DNA from: Rhodovulum sp. ES.010
GTDB lineage: Bacteria > Pseudomonadota > Alphaproteobacteria > Rhodobacterales > Rhodobacteraceae
Assembly: GCF_900142935.1 (NCBI RefSeq)
Contig: NZ_FSRS01000001.1
Location: forward strand, 1,808,001-1,872,000
DNA length: 64,000 nucleotides
Direction: 5' to 3'
The position numbers and the translations under genes are program-made. This document shows positions 36,474 to 45,308 of this stretch, one piece after another. How positions within the stretch are numbered: position 1 is the first letter of the stretch; every line of letters begins with the position of its first letter. The notes beneath the pieces were generated by a model. It had not been told where the DNA came from, did no database searches, and saw nothing but the letters and a program-made list of their open reading frames with translations.

Positions 36474-36690
36474 AGGCATATGCCTGAGCACGTGCTTATA
36501 CCTGAGATGAGATCGTCCCTGATGGCGGACGCCGCCTATCCTCCTGCTTGCCTTCAGGGCGCTCATTCAAGCCAGAGGCTGCACGTTCCATGTCGCTCAA
36601 GCACGAAGCGCCCTTCCTGACGTTGCTTTCGCCAGAGCCGCCACTGCGCTTGTATTCAACGTGTATGGTGTGTCGTACGAGGAGAGCACG
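36474..36690 (+). promoter_or_regulatory. Junction and upstream region of cas3 with two perfect palindromes
   Basis: GGCATATGCC (36475-36484) and AGCACGTGCT (36487-36496) are two adjacent perfect 10-bp palindromes, exactly where the DUF6880 homology ends. The rest of this 217-bp stretch must contain the cas3 promoter; I see no clear consensus boxes. A ribosome site GAGGAG (about 36679) precedes cas3. Confidence 0.4.
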
Positions 36691-39189
36691 ATGGGACTCG
36701 CAGATTGGCCGGGAAAGAGCGCCGCCGGTCCTGAGCAAGTGGAACATCTGGCAGTCCATCACATGCTGGACGTTTCGGCCGTCGCCGAATGCCTGATCGG
36801 GCCCTTCGGATTTGACCGACCGTTACGGGAGGCTCTGGTCCTTCTCGTTGCCTTGCACGATCTGGGCAAGATAAGTGACAGCTTCCGGAGGATGCTGCGC
36901 GAGGATATCCCGCAATCCTTCCGACACTGGGAACTGACCGAGGCACTCCTGCTCGAACTGGATCCCGCTTTGGCAGCGCATCTCAGGGGCGACCCCTGGC
37001 ACCGTCAGACGCTTTATGCAGCCGTTGCCGGGCACCACGGGCGCCCGTCAAAGCGCAACATGGGCGGGCTTGAATGGTCCGGGCGACGGCCGCGCGATTA
37101 CCGCCTCGCGCTGGAGGCTGTCGGCTCGGGCTTGGACGACGCCCGCGCGGCGGTGATGGCTTTTTGTGGCCTGTTTCCGGAAGCGTCTCTTGACGGGTTG
37201 TCCGATGATCGAACGATCGCCCTTTCCTGGTGGCTCCCGGGCTTTTGCACGGTTGCGGACTGGATCGGGTCGAATACGGACTTGCTCAGGCCGCCGACCT
37301 CGTGCCCCGCCCTGCCGGATTACCGGGCCAAGGCGCGCGAAGCGGCGCGCACAGCCGTGGCCGGGGCGGGCCTTGCGTCCGGCCGTGCGCGCGACATCCG
37401 ACTGTTCGATTTCAAGCTCCGACCCATGCAGGCCTCTTGTGCAGAGGTTCCCTTGACCGACGGCCCGATGCTGGCCGTCATTGAAGACGAGACCGGCGCG
37501 GGCAAGACCGAGGCGGCGCTGATCCTGGCGCAGCGGATGCTGCTGGCGGGCAAGGGTCGGGGGCTGTTTCTCGCACTGCCGACGATGGCGACGGCCGATG
37601 CGATGTTTCGGCGTGCGGCCGAAACCGTCGGGCGGCTGTTCGATCGGCAGACGACCCTGACGCTGGCGCATGGCCGGGCAGGTCTTTCGGTGGATTTCCG
37701 CGATATCTTGAAAGGCGGGCCGCGCGGCGAGGATGAGGCGACCTGTTCGGACTGGCTGGCCGAGAGCCGCCGCCGCGCCTTGCTGGCCGATGTCGGGGTC
37801 GGCACGATCGACCAGGCACTGTTGTCGGTGTTGCCGGTGAAGTTCCAGGCGCTGCGCCATTTTGGGCTGTCTTCGAAGATCCTGATCGTGGACGAGGTCC
37901 ACGAACTGGGCGAGCCTTATATCGGTGCCGAACTCGAGGCGCTGCTTCGCATGCATCGTGCGGCTGGCGGCTCGGCGATCCTGCTGACGGCAACCTTGCC
38001 GATGGCGCAACGGGCGCGGCTGCTGTCCATCTATGGCGGTGCGTCTGACAGCCCGGCCTATCCGGCGCTGACAGTCGCGGGCGGCACGACAATGACCGGT
38101 CTTCGGCGGGACACCGGCCCCGGGAAGGGCGCGGTGCGGATCGAGCAGTTGTCGCGTCCGGACGAAGCGGTCGAGGTTCTGTCCGAATGGGCCGGTAAGG
38201 GCGCCGCCTGTGTCTGGGTGCGCAACGCCGTGGACGATGCCATCGCCGCGGTCGTGATGCTTCGCGAAAAGGGGATCGCGGCGCATCTGCTGCATGCCCG
38301 CTTCGCGCTGAGCGACCGCAAGCGGATCGAGGCCGAGGTTCTGGCACGCGCCGGCAAGGAGGGCCAAGGGCGCGAGGGCTTCGTTCTGGTCGGAACCCAG
38401 GTCCTGGAATCCTCTCTGGATCTCGATTTCGACGTCATGGTGTCCGACCTCGCGCCGATGGCCGCCCTGATCCAGCGCGCCGGGCGGTTGTGGCGGCACA
38501 TGGCCCTGCGTCCAGCCGCATCCCGCCCGGTTCCCGCGCCAGTCCTGCATGTGCTGTCGCCCGATCCGGCGCAGGTTGCCAATGCCCACTGGCTACACGG
38601 TACGCTTGACCGTGGCGCCTGGGTCTATCCGGTGGCCGATCAGTGGCGCACGGCGGACGTGCTGTTCCGGGCTGGCTGGATCGAGGCACCCTCGGGGCTG
38701 CGCGCCTTGATCGAGGCTGTACATGGTGAGGAAGCGGGGCCGGTTCCCGAGGCGCTACTCGAGGCTGAGGTCACGGCCGAAGGTAAGGGCGCCGCGGCGC
38801 GCGGACATGCGGCGCAGAACATCGTCGATCTGGCCGCGGGCTATCGTGCAGGCGGTCAGGCCAATGACGACGCCCGCTATCCAACGCGGCTGGGCGAGGC
38901 GCAGCGGGTGCTGGTGCTGGCCCGGCGGAAGACGAGCGGATTGCGGGCCTGGGCGGACGAGGCGGGGCCTGAGGCGTGGCCCCTGTCCGAGGTCTCCGCC
39001 CGCCTCAGCCGGCTGGATGCGCTTCCGCTGCCAGAGCAGTCGGCGCCCGAGATCGTGGCCGTCACCCGCGATTGGCCCGAGTGGAAGCGCGCCGAGTACC
39101 ATCTGTGCCCGGTCGCCGAGGACGGAAAGATCTGTGCGGGGTTGCGGTATGAAGAGGAATACGGTTTGATTTTTCAATCCTTGGCGTAA
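36691..39189 (+). CDS. cas3: CRISPR-associated helicase/nuclease Cas3 (type I-E)
   Basis: The 832-residue protein starts with the conserved type I-E opening WPGKSA...EHLAVHHMLDV. The N-terminal HD nuclease has H at HHMLD, VALHDLGK (about residue 60) and AGHHG (about 115). The SF2 helicase has motif I DETGAGKTEAAL (about 268), motif II IVDEVHEL (about 397), ILLTATLP (about 430), GTQVLESSLDLDFD (about 567) and the QRAGRLWRH arginine-finger motif (about 595). Cascade recruits Cas3 to unwind and degrade the non-target strand. All catalytic residues are present, so interference should be functional. It is separated from the Cascade operon by 420 bp but reads in the same direction. The ATG at 36691 has GAGGAG upstream. 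Confidence 0.96.
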   Translation: MGLADWPGKSAAGPEQVEHLAVHHMLDVSAVAECLIGPFGFDRPLREALVLLVALHDLGKISDSFRRMLREDIPQSFRHWELTEALLLELDPALAAHLRGDPWHRQTLYAAVAGHHGRPSKRNMGGLEWSGRRPRDYRLALEAVGSGLDDARAAVMAFCGLFPEASLDGLSDDRTIALSWWLPGFCTVADWIGSNTDLLRPPTSCPALPDYRAKAREAARTAVAGAGLASGRARDIRLFDFKLRPMQASCAEVPLTDGPMLAVIEDETGAGKTEAALILAQRMLLAGKGRGLFLALPTMATADAMFRRAAETVGRLFDRQTTLTLAHGRAGLSVDFRDILKGGPRGEDEATCSDWLAESRRRALLADVGVGTIDQALLSVLPVKFQALRHFGLSSKILIVDEVHELGEPYIGAELEALLRMHRAAGGSAILLTATLPMAQRARLLSIYGGASDSPAYPALTVAGGTTMTGLRRDTGPGKGAVRIEQLSRPDEAVEVLSEWAGKGAACVWVRNAVDDAIAAVVMLREKGIAAHLLHARFALSDRKRIEAEVLARAGKEGQGREGFVLVGTQVLESSLDLDFDVMVSDLAPMAALIQRAGRLWRHMALRPAASRPVPAPVLHVLSPDPAQVANAHWLHGTLDRGAWVYPVADQWRTADVLFRAGWIEAPSGLRALIEAVHGEEAGPVPEALLEAEVTAEGKGAAARGHAAQNIVDLAAGYRAGGQANDDARYPTRLGEAQRVLVLARRKTSGLRAWADEAGPEAWPLSEVSARLSRLDALPLPEQSAPEIVAVTRDWPEWKRAEYHLCPVAEDGKICAGLRYEEEYGLIFQSLA

Positions 39190-39609
39190 CCAGGGATGAC
39201 CCATGTTCGGGCGAAGACGAAGATCGGTTCCCCACTCTAGTGGGGATGTTAACAGAACACCTAATAAGTGTTCAGGTGAAGATGAAGATTAATATTGACC
39301 TGCGGTTCGCACAGTGCTTTAATAGAAAAGCCCCAAGCCGGAATCCGACCTGGGGCTATCTCTAACGCCCATCCTAGCCGTTACCGCGGCCAGAAACAGA
39401 GAGGTTGGCACAGTGCAAAAAATACCCTGAGATCCTGCTCTTGGACAGCTTTTCTTAGCATTCTCCGAGAGCGCAGGCAAGGGCGCCACCGCCCTTGCCT
39501 GTTCTTGACTTGCCGAATGGGAGCATGACAGTTTCTGACGCACTGCGTTGTTACTATCCCCTCCAGCGAACGGGCTGCCCTCTCGTGTTTCTTGCGATCG
39601 GAGTTTTTC
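39190..39609. other. Regulatory region between cas3 and cas8e with two strong hairpins
   Basis: AGCCCCA (about 39330) and TGGGGCT (about 39351) form a hairpin which on the minus strand is followed by TTTTC, a terminator-like arrangement opposite to the cas genes. CAGGCAAGGGCG (39474-39485), loop CCAC and CGCCCTTGCCTG (39490-39501) form a perfect 12-bp stem followed by TTCTT, terminator-like for the cas3 direction. TTGACT (39504) lies right after it and could be a -35 box for the Cascade operon. An AACAC/GTGTT inverted repeat sits near 39256-39272. The region is AT-richer than its surroundings. Confidence 0.5.
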
Positions 39610-41070
39610 ATGCCCCTCAATTTGATCGAAGACCCCTGGATTCCGGTTCTCTGCGCCGATGGCGCGCGGAGAACGATCGCGCCTTGGCAGATGGCCGAAC
39701 CGGGTATCCTGCGCCCAGACTGGGCGCGTCCCGATCTGAACATCGCCTGTTATGAACTCCTGATCGGGCTGGTCTTTCTGGCCGACCCACCAGCAAACAA
39801 CGGCGAATGGCAGCGCCGGATCACCCCCGATCCGCCGCGCCTGCAGGACCGGTTCGCCCCCTTCGCGCCCGCATTCAACCTGCTGGGCCAAGGACCGCGG
39901 TTCCTTCAGGACCTGGAACCACTCGTGGGCGACGCGAACCCTGTGGATATGCTGTTCATCGACAGCGCAGGCGCGAATGCGGCGAAAAACAATGCCGACC
40001 TCATGGTCCACCGCGGCCGCTATCCGCGGATTGACCTGCCGCTGGCGGCCATGACGCTCTATGCCTTTCAAGCCCATGCCCCGGCGGGAGGCGCCGGAAA
40101 CCGCACCTCGATGCGGGGTGGCGGGCCGCTGGTCACGCTTGTCGATCCGGGCGAAGGGCTGTGGTCGCTGGTCTGGGCCAACGTCCCCTGCGGCGCGCCC
40201 GGCAAATTGGGCGACCTCCCCTGGATGCGGCCGACGAACATCTCTGACAAGGGCCAGCAGACCCTGCCGCCCGAGGGGCAGGTCTTCGGGGCCGAGGCGT
40301 TCTTCGGCATGCCGCGGCGGCTGCGCCTGATCGGGGACGACGAGGGGATCACCGGTGTGATCCAGAAACCCTGGGGCACGAACTATGCGCTGTGGAAACA
40401 CCCGCTCAGCCCCCATTACCGCCTGAAGCCGGGCGAGGAATGGCTGCCGAAACACCCGCGTGCAGGCCGATTCGGCTATCGCAACTGGCTCGGCGTCGTG
40501 GCGCAGGAGGTGGGCAGCGAAACCTCGGAACGGTCGCTGTCCCTGCGCGACTGGGGGCAGCGGGGCGGCGAGGCGTCGGTCATGGTCGCGGGCTGGGCCA
40601 TGGACAACATGAAGCCGCGTGATTTCACCCTGTCCGTTCAACCCCTGCTGAACCTGCCCGTCGAGATCGAGGACCGGCTGGTGGGGATGATCCTTGCGGC
40701 CGAGGCGGCCGGCGTCGTCCTGCGCGGGGCGCTGGAACCCGTTCTGGCGGCTGGCGAGGCCCGCGAGGTCGAGCGCGAGGCGTTCTTTGCCGGGACCGAG
40801 GATCGCTTTCTCAAACGGGTTCAGGAGTTGAATTCCGGCGATGACCCGCGGGGTGCGTGGCATGCCGACCTGCGTGCCCAGGCCTTGCGGCAGTTCGATG
40901 CGCTGGCCGTGCCGGGCCTCGACCAGCGCGAAACCGACCGGATCGCGCTGATCGTCGAGGCGCGGAAATACCTGACGGGTGCGTTCGCGGGCTTTGGCAA
41001 GCAGGGGCGGGACATCTTCACCCATCTCGGGATGGAGCTTCCAGTATCGAAAAAGGGGAAAGCGGCATGA
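39610..41070 (+). CDS. cas8e: Type I-E Cascade large subunit Cas8e (Cse1/CasA)
   Basis: The 486-residue protein starts MPLNLIEDPWIPVLCADGARR, the universal Cse1 N-terminus. It contains the zinc/loop region and the PWGTNYALWKHPLSPHY segment near residues 255-270, a hallmark of Cse1 and adjacent to the PAM-reading L1 loop. A C-terminal four-helix bundle follows. Cas8e recognises the PAM, nucleates target unwinding and docks Cas3. I choose the ATG at 39610, preceded by CGGAG, not the upstream frame start at 39592. It overlaps cse2 by 4 bases (ATGA), the start of a tightly coupled run of seven cas genes. Confidence 0.95.
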   Translation: MPLNLIEDPWIPVLCADGARRTIAPWQMAEPGILRPDWARPDLNIACYELLIGLVFLADPPANNGEWQRRITPDPPRLQDRFAPFAPAFNLLGQGPRFLQDLEPLVGDANPVDMLFIDSAGANAAKNNADLMVHRGRYPRIDLPLAAMTLYAFQAHAPAGGAGNRTSMRGGGPLVTLVDPGEGLWSLVWANVPCGAPGKLGDLPWMRPTNISDKGQQTLPPEGQVFGAEAFFGMPRRLRLIGDDEGITGVIQKPWGTNYALWKHPLSPHYRLKPGEEWLPKHPRAGRFGYRNWLGVVAQEVGSETSERSLSLRDWGQRGGEASVMVAGWAMDNMKPRDFTLSVQPLLNLPVEIEDRLVGMILAAEAAGVVLRGALEPVLAAGEAREVEREAFFAGTEDRFLKRVQELNSGDDPRGAWHADLRAQALRQFDALAVPGLDQRETDRIALIVEARKYLTGAFAGFGKQGRDIFTHLGMELPVSKKGKAA

Positions 41071-41561
41071 GCGAAGACGGAAAGGCCCCGGGGGCCGTCG
41101 CCCTCAGCTGGTGGAGCACGCATCTCGGCGCGCGCGAGAACGCAGCGGCGCGTGCGCTGGCATCGCGGCTGCGGCGGGCTGCACCGGTCGCGGTGCTGTG
41201 CGAGCCCGCCGTTCAGGATCTGGCGCGGACGCTGCGGATCGAGCCCGGACGGGCCACCGATCTCGTCCGGCTTGCCGGTCTTCTGGCCGAGGTGCGCGAA
41301 CATGATGGCGCGCCTCTGGCGCGCCGGTTGGGTGGGGTGGAACCGATCCTGTCCCACCTGCGGTTCCAGCGCCTGATGCGCGCAGAAGGCGATGAACTGA
41401 CCGCGCTGCTGCGCCGCGCGATCGCCATGGCGGACCGGCGCTGCAACGTCGCCGCGCTGGCGGATGACCTGCTGCACTGGGAGGCCGCCCGGCCGCGATG
41501 GTGCTTTCACTATTTCGGCGCCGATGCGCCCAAGGACGAGTTGAAGGAGACGATCGAATGA
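41067..41561 (+). CDS. cse2: Type I-E Cascade small subunit Cse2 (CasB)
   Basis: The 164-residue protein is mostly helical. It has WWSTHLGARENAAARALASRLRRA at the N-terminus, a central LRFQRLMRAEGDELTALLRRAIAMA segment and the terminal WEAARPRWCFHYFG signature of Cse2 (W-x-F-x-Y-F). Two copies form the belly of Cascade and hold the displaced strand. Start and stop both overlap neighbours by ATGA, so translation is coupled with cas8e and cas7e. Confidence 0.95.
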   Translation: MSEDGKAPGAVALSWWSTHLGARENAAARALASRLRRAAPVAVLCEPAVQDLARTLRIEPGRATDLVRLAGLLAEVREHDGAPLARRLGGVEPILSHLRFQRLMRAEGDELTALLRRAIAMADRRCNVAALADDLLHWEAARPRWCFHYFGADAPKDELKETIE

Positions 41562-42622
41562 GCACCTTTCTGCAATTCCATCTGCTGACCAGCTATGGCC
41601 CCTCGAACCCGAACCGCGACGACCAGGGCCGCCCGAAGCAGGCGATGGTCGGCGGCAGCCCGCGCTTGCGGATGTCTTCTCAGTCGATCAAGCGCGCCCT
41701 GCGCGAGAGCGCGTTCTTCGAACTGGACCTGAAGGACAATATGGGCACGCGTACCAAGCGGCTATATGGCGAACTGGTCCATCGGCTGGTGGGGCAAGGC
41801 GCGCCGGAGAAGGCGGCCCGCGAGGCCGCCGAGCAGGTCGCCGCGATCTTCGGCAAGCTTGAGGCGCCGAAGAAGGGCGAGGAGACACGGGTGGCGACGA
41901 CGCTGGCCTTCATCTCGCCCGAGGAGTGGCGTCTGGCCGAGGACCTGGTGGGCAAGATCATCGCGGGCGAGGACCTGCCTAAGGAGAAGGAACTTAAGAA
42001 ACAGGTGCTTCGCCGGGCCGATGGTGCCGTGGACATCGCCATGTTCGGCCGGATGCTGGCCGATGATGCCGACTTCAACCGCGATGCGGCAGTGCAGGTG
42101 GCCCATGCCATCACAACCCATCCCGCGCAGGCCGAGGAAGACTGGTATTCTGCCGTCGATGATCTTAACAAGGCGGAAGAAACCGGGGCTGGTCATCTGG
42201 GCGAGACCGCTTTCGGGTCTGGCGTCTACTACCAGTATGTCTGCGTGAACGCCGACCTGCTGATCGAGAACCTCGTGGGAGACCGGGAGCTTGCCGTGAA
42301 GGGCGCCGAGGCCTTGGCGCGTGCCATCGCGCAGACCACCCCGCGCGGCAAGCAGAACAGCTTTGCCCACCATCCTCGCGCCCACTATATCCTCGCCGAG
42401 AAAGGGTCGCAGGCCCCGCGCGACCTGTCGGGCGCCTTTTTCGAGCCTGTCCGGAAACCGCCTTTCCTCGACAATTCCGTGGCCGCATTGACCAAGGCCC
42501 GCGCCGATATCGACGCGGCCTATGGCCAGGCCTGGGAGGCCGACTGCGTTCTGCATGTCGGCATCGGCGGCACGCTGGACGAGGTCGTGCGCTTTTCAGG
42601 CGATGCGGTTCGGGGGGCGTGA
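41558..42622 (+). CDS. cas7e: Type I-E Cascade backbone subunit Cas7e (CasC)
   Basis: The 354-residue protein begins MSTFLQFHLLTSYGPSNPNRDD and continues with PRLRMSSQSIKRALRES, classic Cas7e sequence. AFGSGVYYQYVCVNADLLIENL and ARAIAQTTPRGKQNSFAHH are the conserved later blocks. Six copies polymerise along the crRNA spacer. The true start is 41558, overlapping the cse2 stop; the frame extends upstream artificially. Confidence 0.96.
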   Translation: MSTFLQFHLLTSYGPSNPNRDDQGRPKQAMVGGSPRLRMSSQSIKRALRESAFFELDLKDNMGTRTKRLYGELVHRLVGQGAPEKAAREAAEQVAAIFGKLEAPKKGEETRVATTLAFISPEEWRLAEDLVGKIIAGEDLPKEKELKKQVLRRADGAVDIAMFGRMLADDADFNRDAAVQVAHAITTHPAQAEEDWYSAVDDLNKAEETGAGHLGETAFGSGVYYQYVCVNADLLIENLVGDRELAVKGAEALARAIAQTTPRGKQNSFAHHPRAHYILAEKGSQAPRDLSGAFFEPVRKPPFLDNSVAALTKARADIDAAYGQAWEADCVLHVGIGGTLDEVVRFSGDAVRGA

Positions 42623-43326
42623 TGCGGCCCTATCTGGTGTTCAGCCTGACCGCCACGCTCGGCGCGATGGGCGAACTGGCGGGGCATGAGCGGCGGGGCT
42701 CGCTGGTCTGGCCGGGGCGCTCGGCGATCCTCGGGCTGCTCGGCGCCGCCATGGGGATCGACCGGCGCGGCGACTTCTCCGCCCTGGACGCTCTGGAAAT
42801 GGCCGTCGCCGTCTTCGACAGCGGCGCCCCCTTGCGTGACTACCACACGGTCGAAACCGTGCCTTCGTCCGCTGCGAGGCGGCCGAACTCTCGCCCCGAG
42901 GCTCTTGCCGCCGCGCGCGGGCGCACCAACACCACGATCACGTTGCGCGACTACCGGTCCGGGGGGCTCTACGGTGTGGCAGTCTGGGGCGATGGCCTGG
43001 AGGCGCTAGCGGCGGCCCTGATGCGCCCTCGCTACACTCTTTATCTTGGCCGCAAGTCATGTCCGTTGGCGGCCCCGCCGGGGGCGAAGGTGATCGAGGC
43101 GGACAGCGCCGAGGCCGCGCTGGCGCATCTTACATTGCCGCCCTGGCGCCGTGTGGACCGGTTCGGCGCGCCCGCCACGGCCCGCATGCTGATCTGCGAC
43201 GCGACGGAGGAGGACGCTGTCCGGGAACAGGTCCACGATGTTCCCCGCGACCGGTCGCTCTGGCATTTCGCGCCGCGCCGCGTCGCGCTCCGCGATGTCG
43301 CGATCACCGTGGGAGGCGCGCCATGA
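42622..43326 (+). CDS. cas5e: Type I-E Cascade subunit Cas5e (CasD)
   Basis: The 234-residue RAMP-fold protein has the N-terminal strand MRPYLVFSLTATLGAMGELAGHERR with PGRSAILGLLGAAMGI (the helix after the first ferredoxin strand), RDYHTVETV and a glycine-rich YLGRKSCPLAAPP loop typical of Cas5e. Cas5e caps the 5' handle of the crRNA and positions Cas8e. The ATG at 42622 overlaps the cas7e TGA (TGATG); a GTG three bases earlier is a less likely start. Confidence 0.95.
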   Translation: MRPYLVFSLTATLGAMGELAGHERRGSLVWPGRSAILGLLGAAMGIDRRGDFSALDALEMAVAVFDSGAPLRDYHTVETVPSSAARRPNSRPEALAAARGRTNTTITLRDYRSGGLYGVAVWGDGLEALAAALMRPRYTLYLGRKSCPLAAPPGAKVIEADSAEAALAHLTLPPWRRVDRFGAPATARMLICDATEEDAVREQVHDVPRDRSLWHFAPRRVALRDVAITVGGAP

Positions 43327-43997
43327 GCCTCTACCTCAGCCGAATCCGCCTGTCGCGGAGCCCCTCGGCGCAGGCGCTCGCGGGACTCCTGAACCCGTCC
43401 GACGCCGGGCCGCGCCGGTCGGCCCATCACAGGCTCCTCTGGGCGGCCTTCGCAGATGGCCCGGACCGCCGCCGCGATTTCCTGTGGCGTGAAGATCGGG
43501 ACGGGACGTTCCTGACCTTGTCGGAACGGCCGCCCCAGCCGATGGACCTGTTCGAACCGCATGAGGTCAAGGACTTTGCGCCGGCGCTGGCGCCCGGCCA
43601 GAGGCTCGACTTCGTCCTGCGCGCCAATGCGACACGGACGAAGCGGGAAGGTCGCCGCCGCGTCGACGTCGTGATGGATGCTCTGCACGATGTTCCGCAG
43701 GGGGCGCGCGCCTCCGAGCGAATGGCGGCGGCAGGGCGGGAGGGCGCGGCCTGGCTTGCCCGCCAGGGCGAGGCGTCGGGGTTCAAGGTCGTGATCGCGA
43801 CGGCCGGCGACTACTCGACCGTGGCCCTTCCCGATCACCGCGGCCCGCGCAGGGGTCAGCCGCAATTCGGCATCCTCGATCTCGAGGGCCGTATCGAGGT
43901 AACCGACCCCGAGGCCTTCCTCGCCCGGCTGGCCCGCGGCTTCGGCCGCGCCAAGGCGTTCGGCTGCGGCCTGATGCTGATCCGTCGGGCCGCATGA
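43323..43997 (+). CDS. cas6e: CRISPR RNA endoribonuclease Cas6e (CasE)
   Basis: This 224-residue protein has two ferredoxin-like folds. N-terminal MSLYLSRIRLSR and AHHRLLWAAF (containing the active-site histidine region HHRLLW) match Cas6e, as does the C-terminal glycine-rich loop ARGFGRAKAFGCGLMLIRR, which binds the repeat hairpin. Cas6e cleaves the pre-crRNA within each repeat and stays bound to the 3' hairpin. The repeat here forms such a GC-rich hairpin. Overlaps cas5e and cas1 by ATGA at both ends. Confidence 0.95.
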   Translation: MSLYLSRIRLSRSPSAQALAGLLNPSDAGPRRSAHHRLLWAAFADGPDRRRDFLWREDRDGTFLTLSERPPQPMDLFEPHEVKDFAPALAPGQRLDFVLRANATRTKREGRRRVDVVMDALHDVPQGARASERMAAAGREGAAWLARQGEASGFKVVIATAGDYSTVALPDHRGPRRGQPQFGILDLEGRIEVTDPEAFLARLARGFGRAKAFGCGLMLIRRAA

Positions 43998-44938
43998 GCA
44001 GGGGCGCCCTTCCCGGCCTGCCGCCACCACGGCCGATCCCGCTGAAGGACCGCGCCTCGCTGGTCTTCGTCGAGCGTGCCAGGCTCGATGTGGCCGACGG
44101 CGCCTTCGTCGCCCTCAATGCCGATGGTACGCGCACCCAGATCCCGATTGGCGGTCTGGCAGGGATCATGCTCGAACCAGGCGCCCGCATATCGCACGCG
44201 GCCGTCGCGCTGGCGGCGCGGGCGGGAACGTTGATCACCTGGGTCGGCGAGGGCGGCGTGCGGCTCTATTCGGCAGGCCAACCCGGAGGTGCACGATCGG
44301 ATCACCTGCTCTGGCAGGCATCCATCGCGCTCGACGATGCGGCGCGTCTCAGGGTCGTGCGCAAGATGTATGCCATGCGCTTCGGCGAGGCCGCCCCCTC
44401 GCGCCGTTCCATCGACCAGCTTCGCGGGATCGAAGGCGTGCGGGTACGCGAATCCTATGCACTTCTCGCCCGGCAATACGGCGTCGACTGGAAACGCCGC
44501 GCCTACGACCCTTCGGACTGGGAGGCCGGCGACATTCCCAATCGCTGCCTTTCGGCGGCCACTGCGTGCCTGCACGGCCTGACCGAGGCCGCCGTCTTGG
44601 CTGCGGGATATGCCCCCGCCATCGGGTTTCTCCATACGGGCAAGCCGCTGTCTTTCGTCTACGACATCGCCGATCTCTACAAGCTCGAGACCGTCGTCCC
44701 CGAGGCGTTCCGGGTCGCGGGCCAGGCGGCGAAGGGAAAGCTCGACATGGCACCCGACCGCGCGGTGCGGCTGGCCTGCCGCGATGCGTTCCGGCGCACC
44801 GGGCTTCTGGGCCGGATCATTCCGGCCATCGAGGAGGTTCTGTCGGCCGGCGACCTGCCGCGCCCCGCGCCGCCCCCCGAAGCCGTGTCGCCCGCCTTTC
44901 CCGCCTCGCCGCCCACTGGCGACCCGGGGCACCGGTGA
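43994..44938 (+). CDS. cas1: CRISPR integrase Cas1 (type I-E)
   Basis: The 314-residue protein has an N-terminal beta domain (PLKDRASLVFVERARLDV) and a catalytic helical domain. LTEAAVLAAGYAPAIGFLHTGKPLSFVYDIADLYK supplies the metal-binding glutamate, histidine and aspartate in the correct order and spacing (about residues 196-228, written here in pieces: LTEAAVLAAG, GFLHTGKPLSF, YDIADLYK). Cas1 with Cas2 captures and integrates 32-33 bp protospacers next to the leader. All catalytic residues are intact, so adaptation is plausible. Confidence 0.95.
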   Translation: MSRGALPGLPPPRPIPLKDRASLVFVERARLDVADGAFVALNADGTRTQIPIGGLAGIMLEPGARISHAAVALAARAGTLITWVGEGGVRLYSAGQPGGARSDHLLWQASIALDDAARLRVVRKMYAMRFGEAAPSRRSIDQLRGIEGVRVRESYALLARQYGVDWKRRAYDPSDWEAGDIPNRCLSAATACLHGLTEAAVLAAGYAPAIGFLHTGKPLSFVYDIADLYKLETVVPEAFRVAGQAAKGKLDMAPDRAVRLACRDAFRRTGLLGRIIPAIEEVLSAGDLPRPAPPPEAVSPAFPASPPTGDPGHR

Positions 44939-45229
<291 letters not shown>

Positions 45230-45308
45230 CGGCCGACTGAAAAGCCAACCGTTCGGTACGCTCTTTGACATCGTGAATCTTTCGGTAGATCAAGGGACTG
45301 CAGCAAGA
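45230..45308 (+). promoter_or_regulatory. CRISPR leader
   Basis: This is 79 bp between the cas2 stop and the first repeat. TTGACA (45265-45270) and TAGATC (45286-45291), 15 bp apart, are the best candidate promoter boxes for the array. This end is leader-proximal because it adjoins cas1-cas2 and the repeats decay only at the far end. Confidence 0.65.

Noticed and set aside
39319..41025. 568-residue open frame on the minus strand opposite cas8e
   Set aside because: Mirror frame of a GC-rich gene; no ribosome site or domain, and cas8e on the plus strand is unmistakable.
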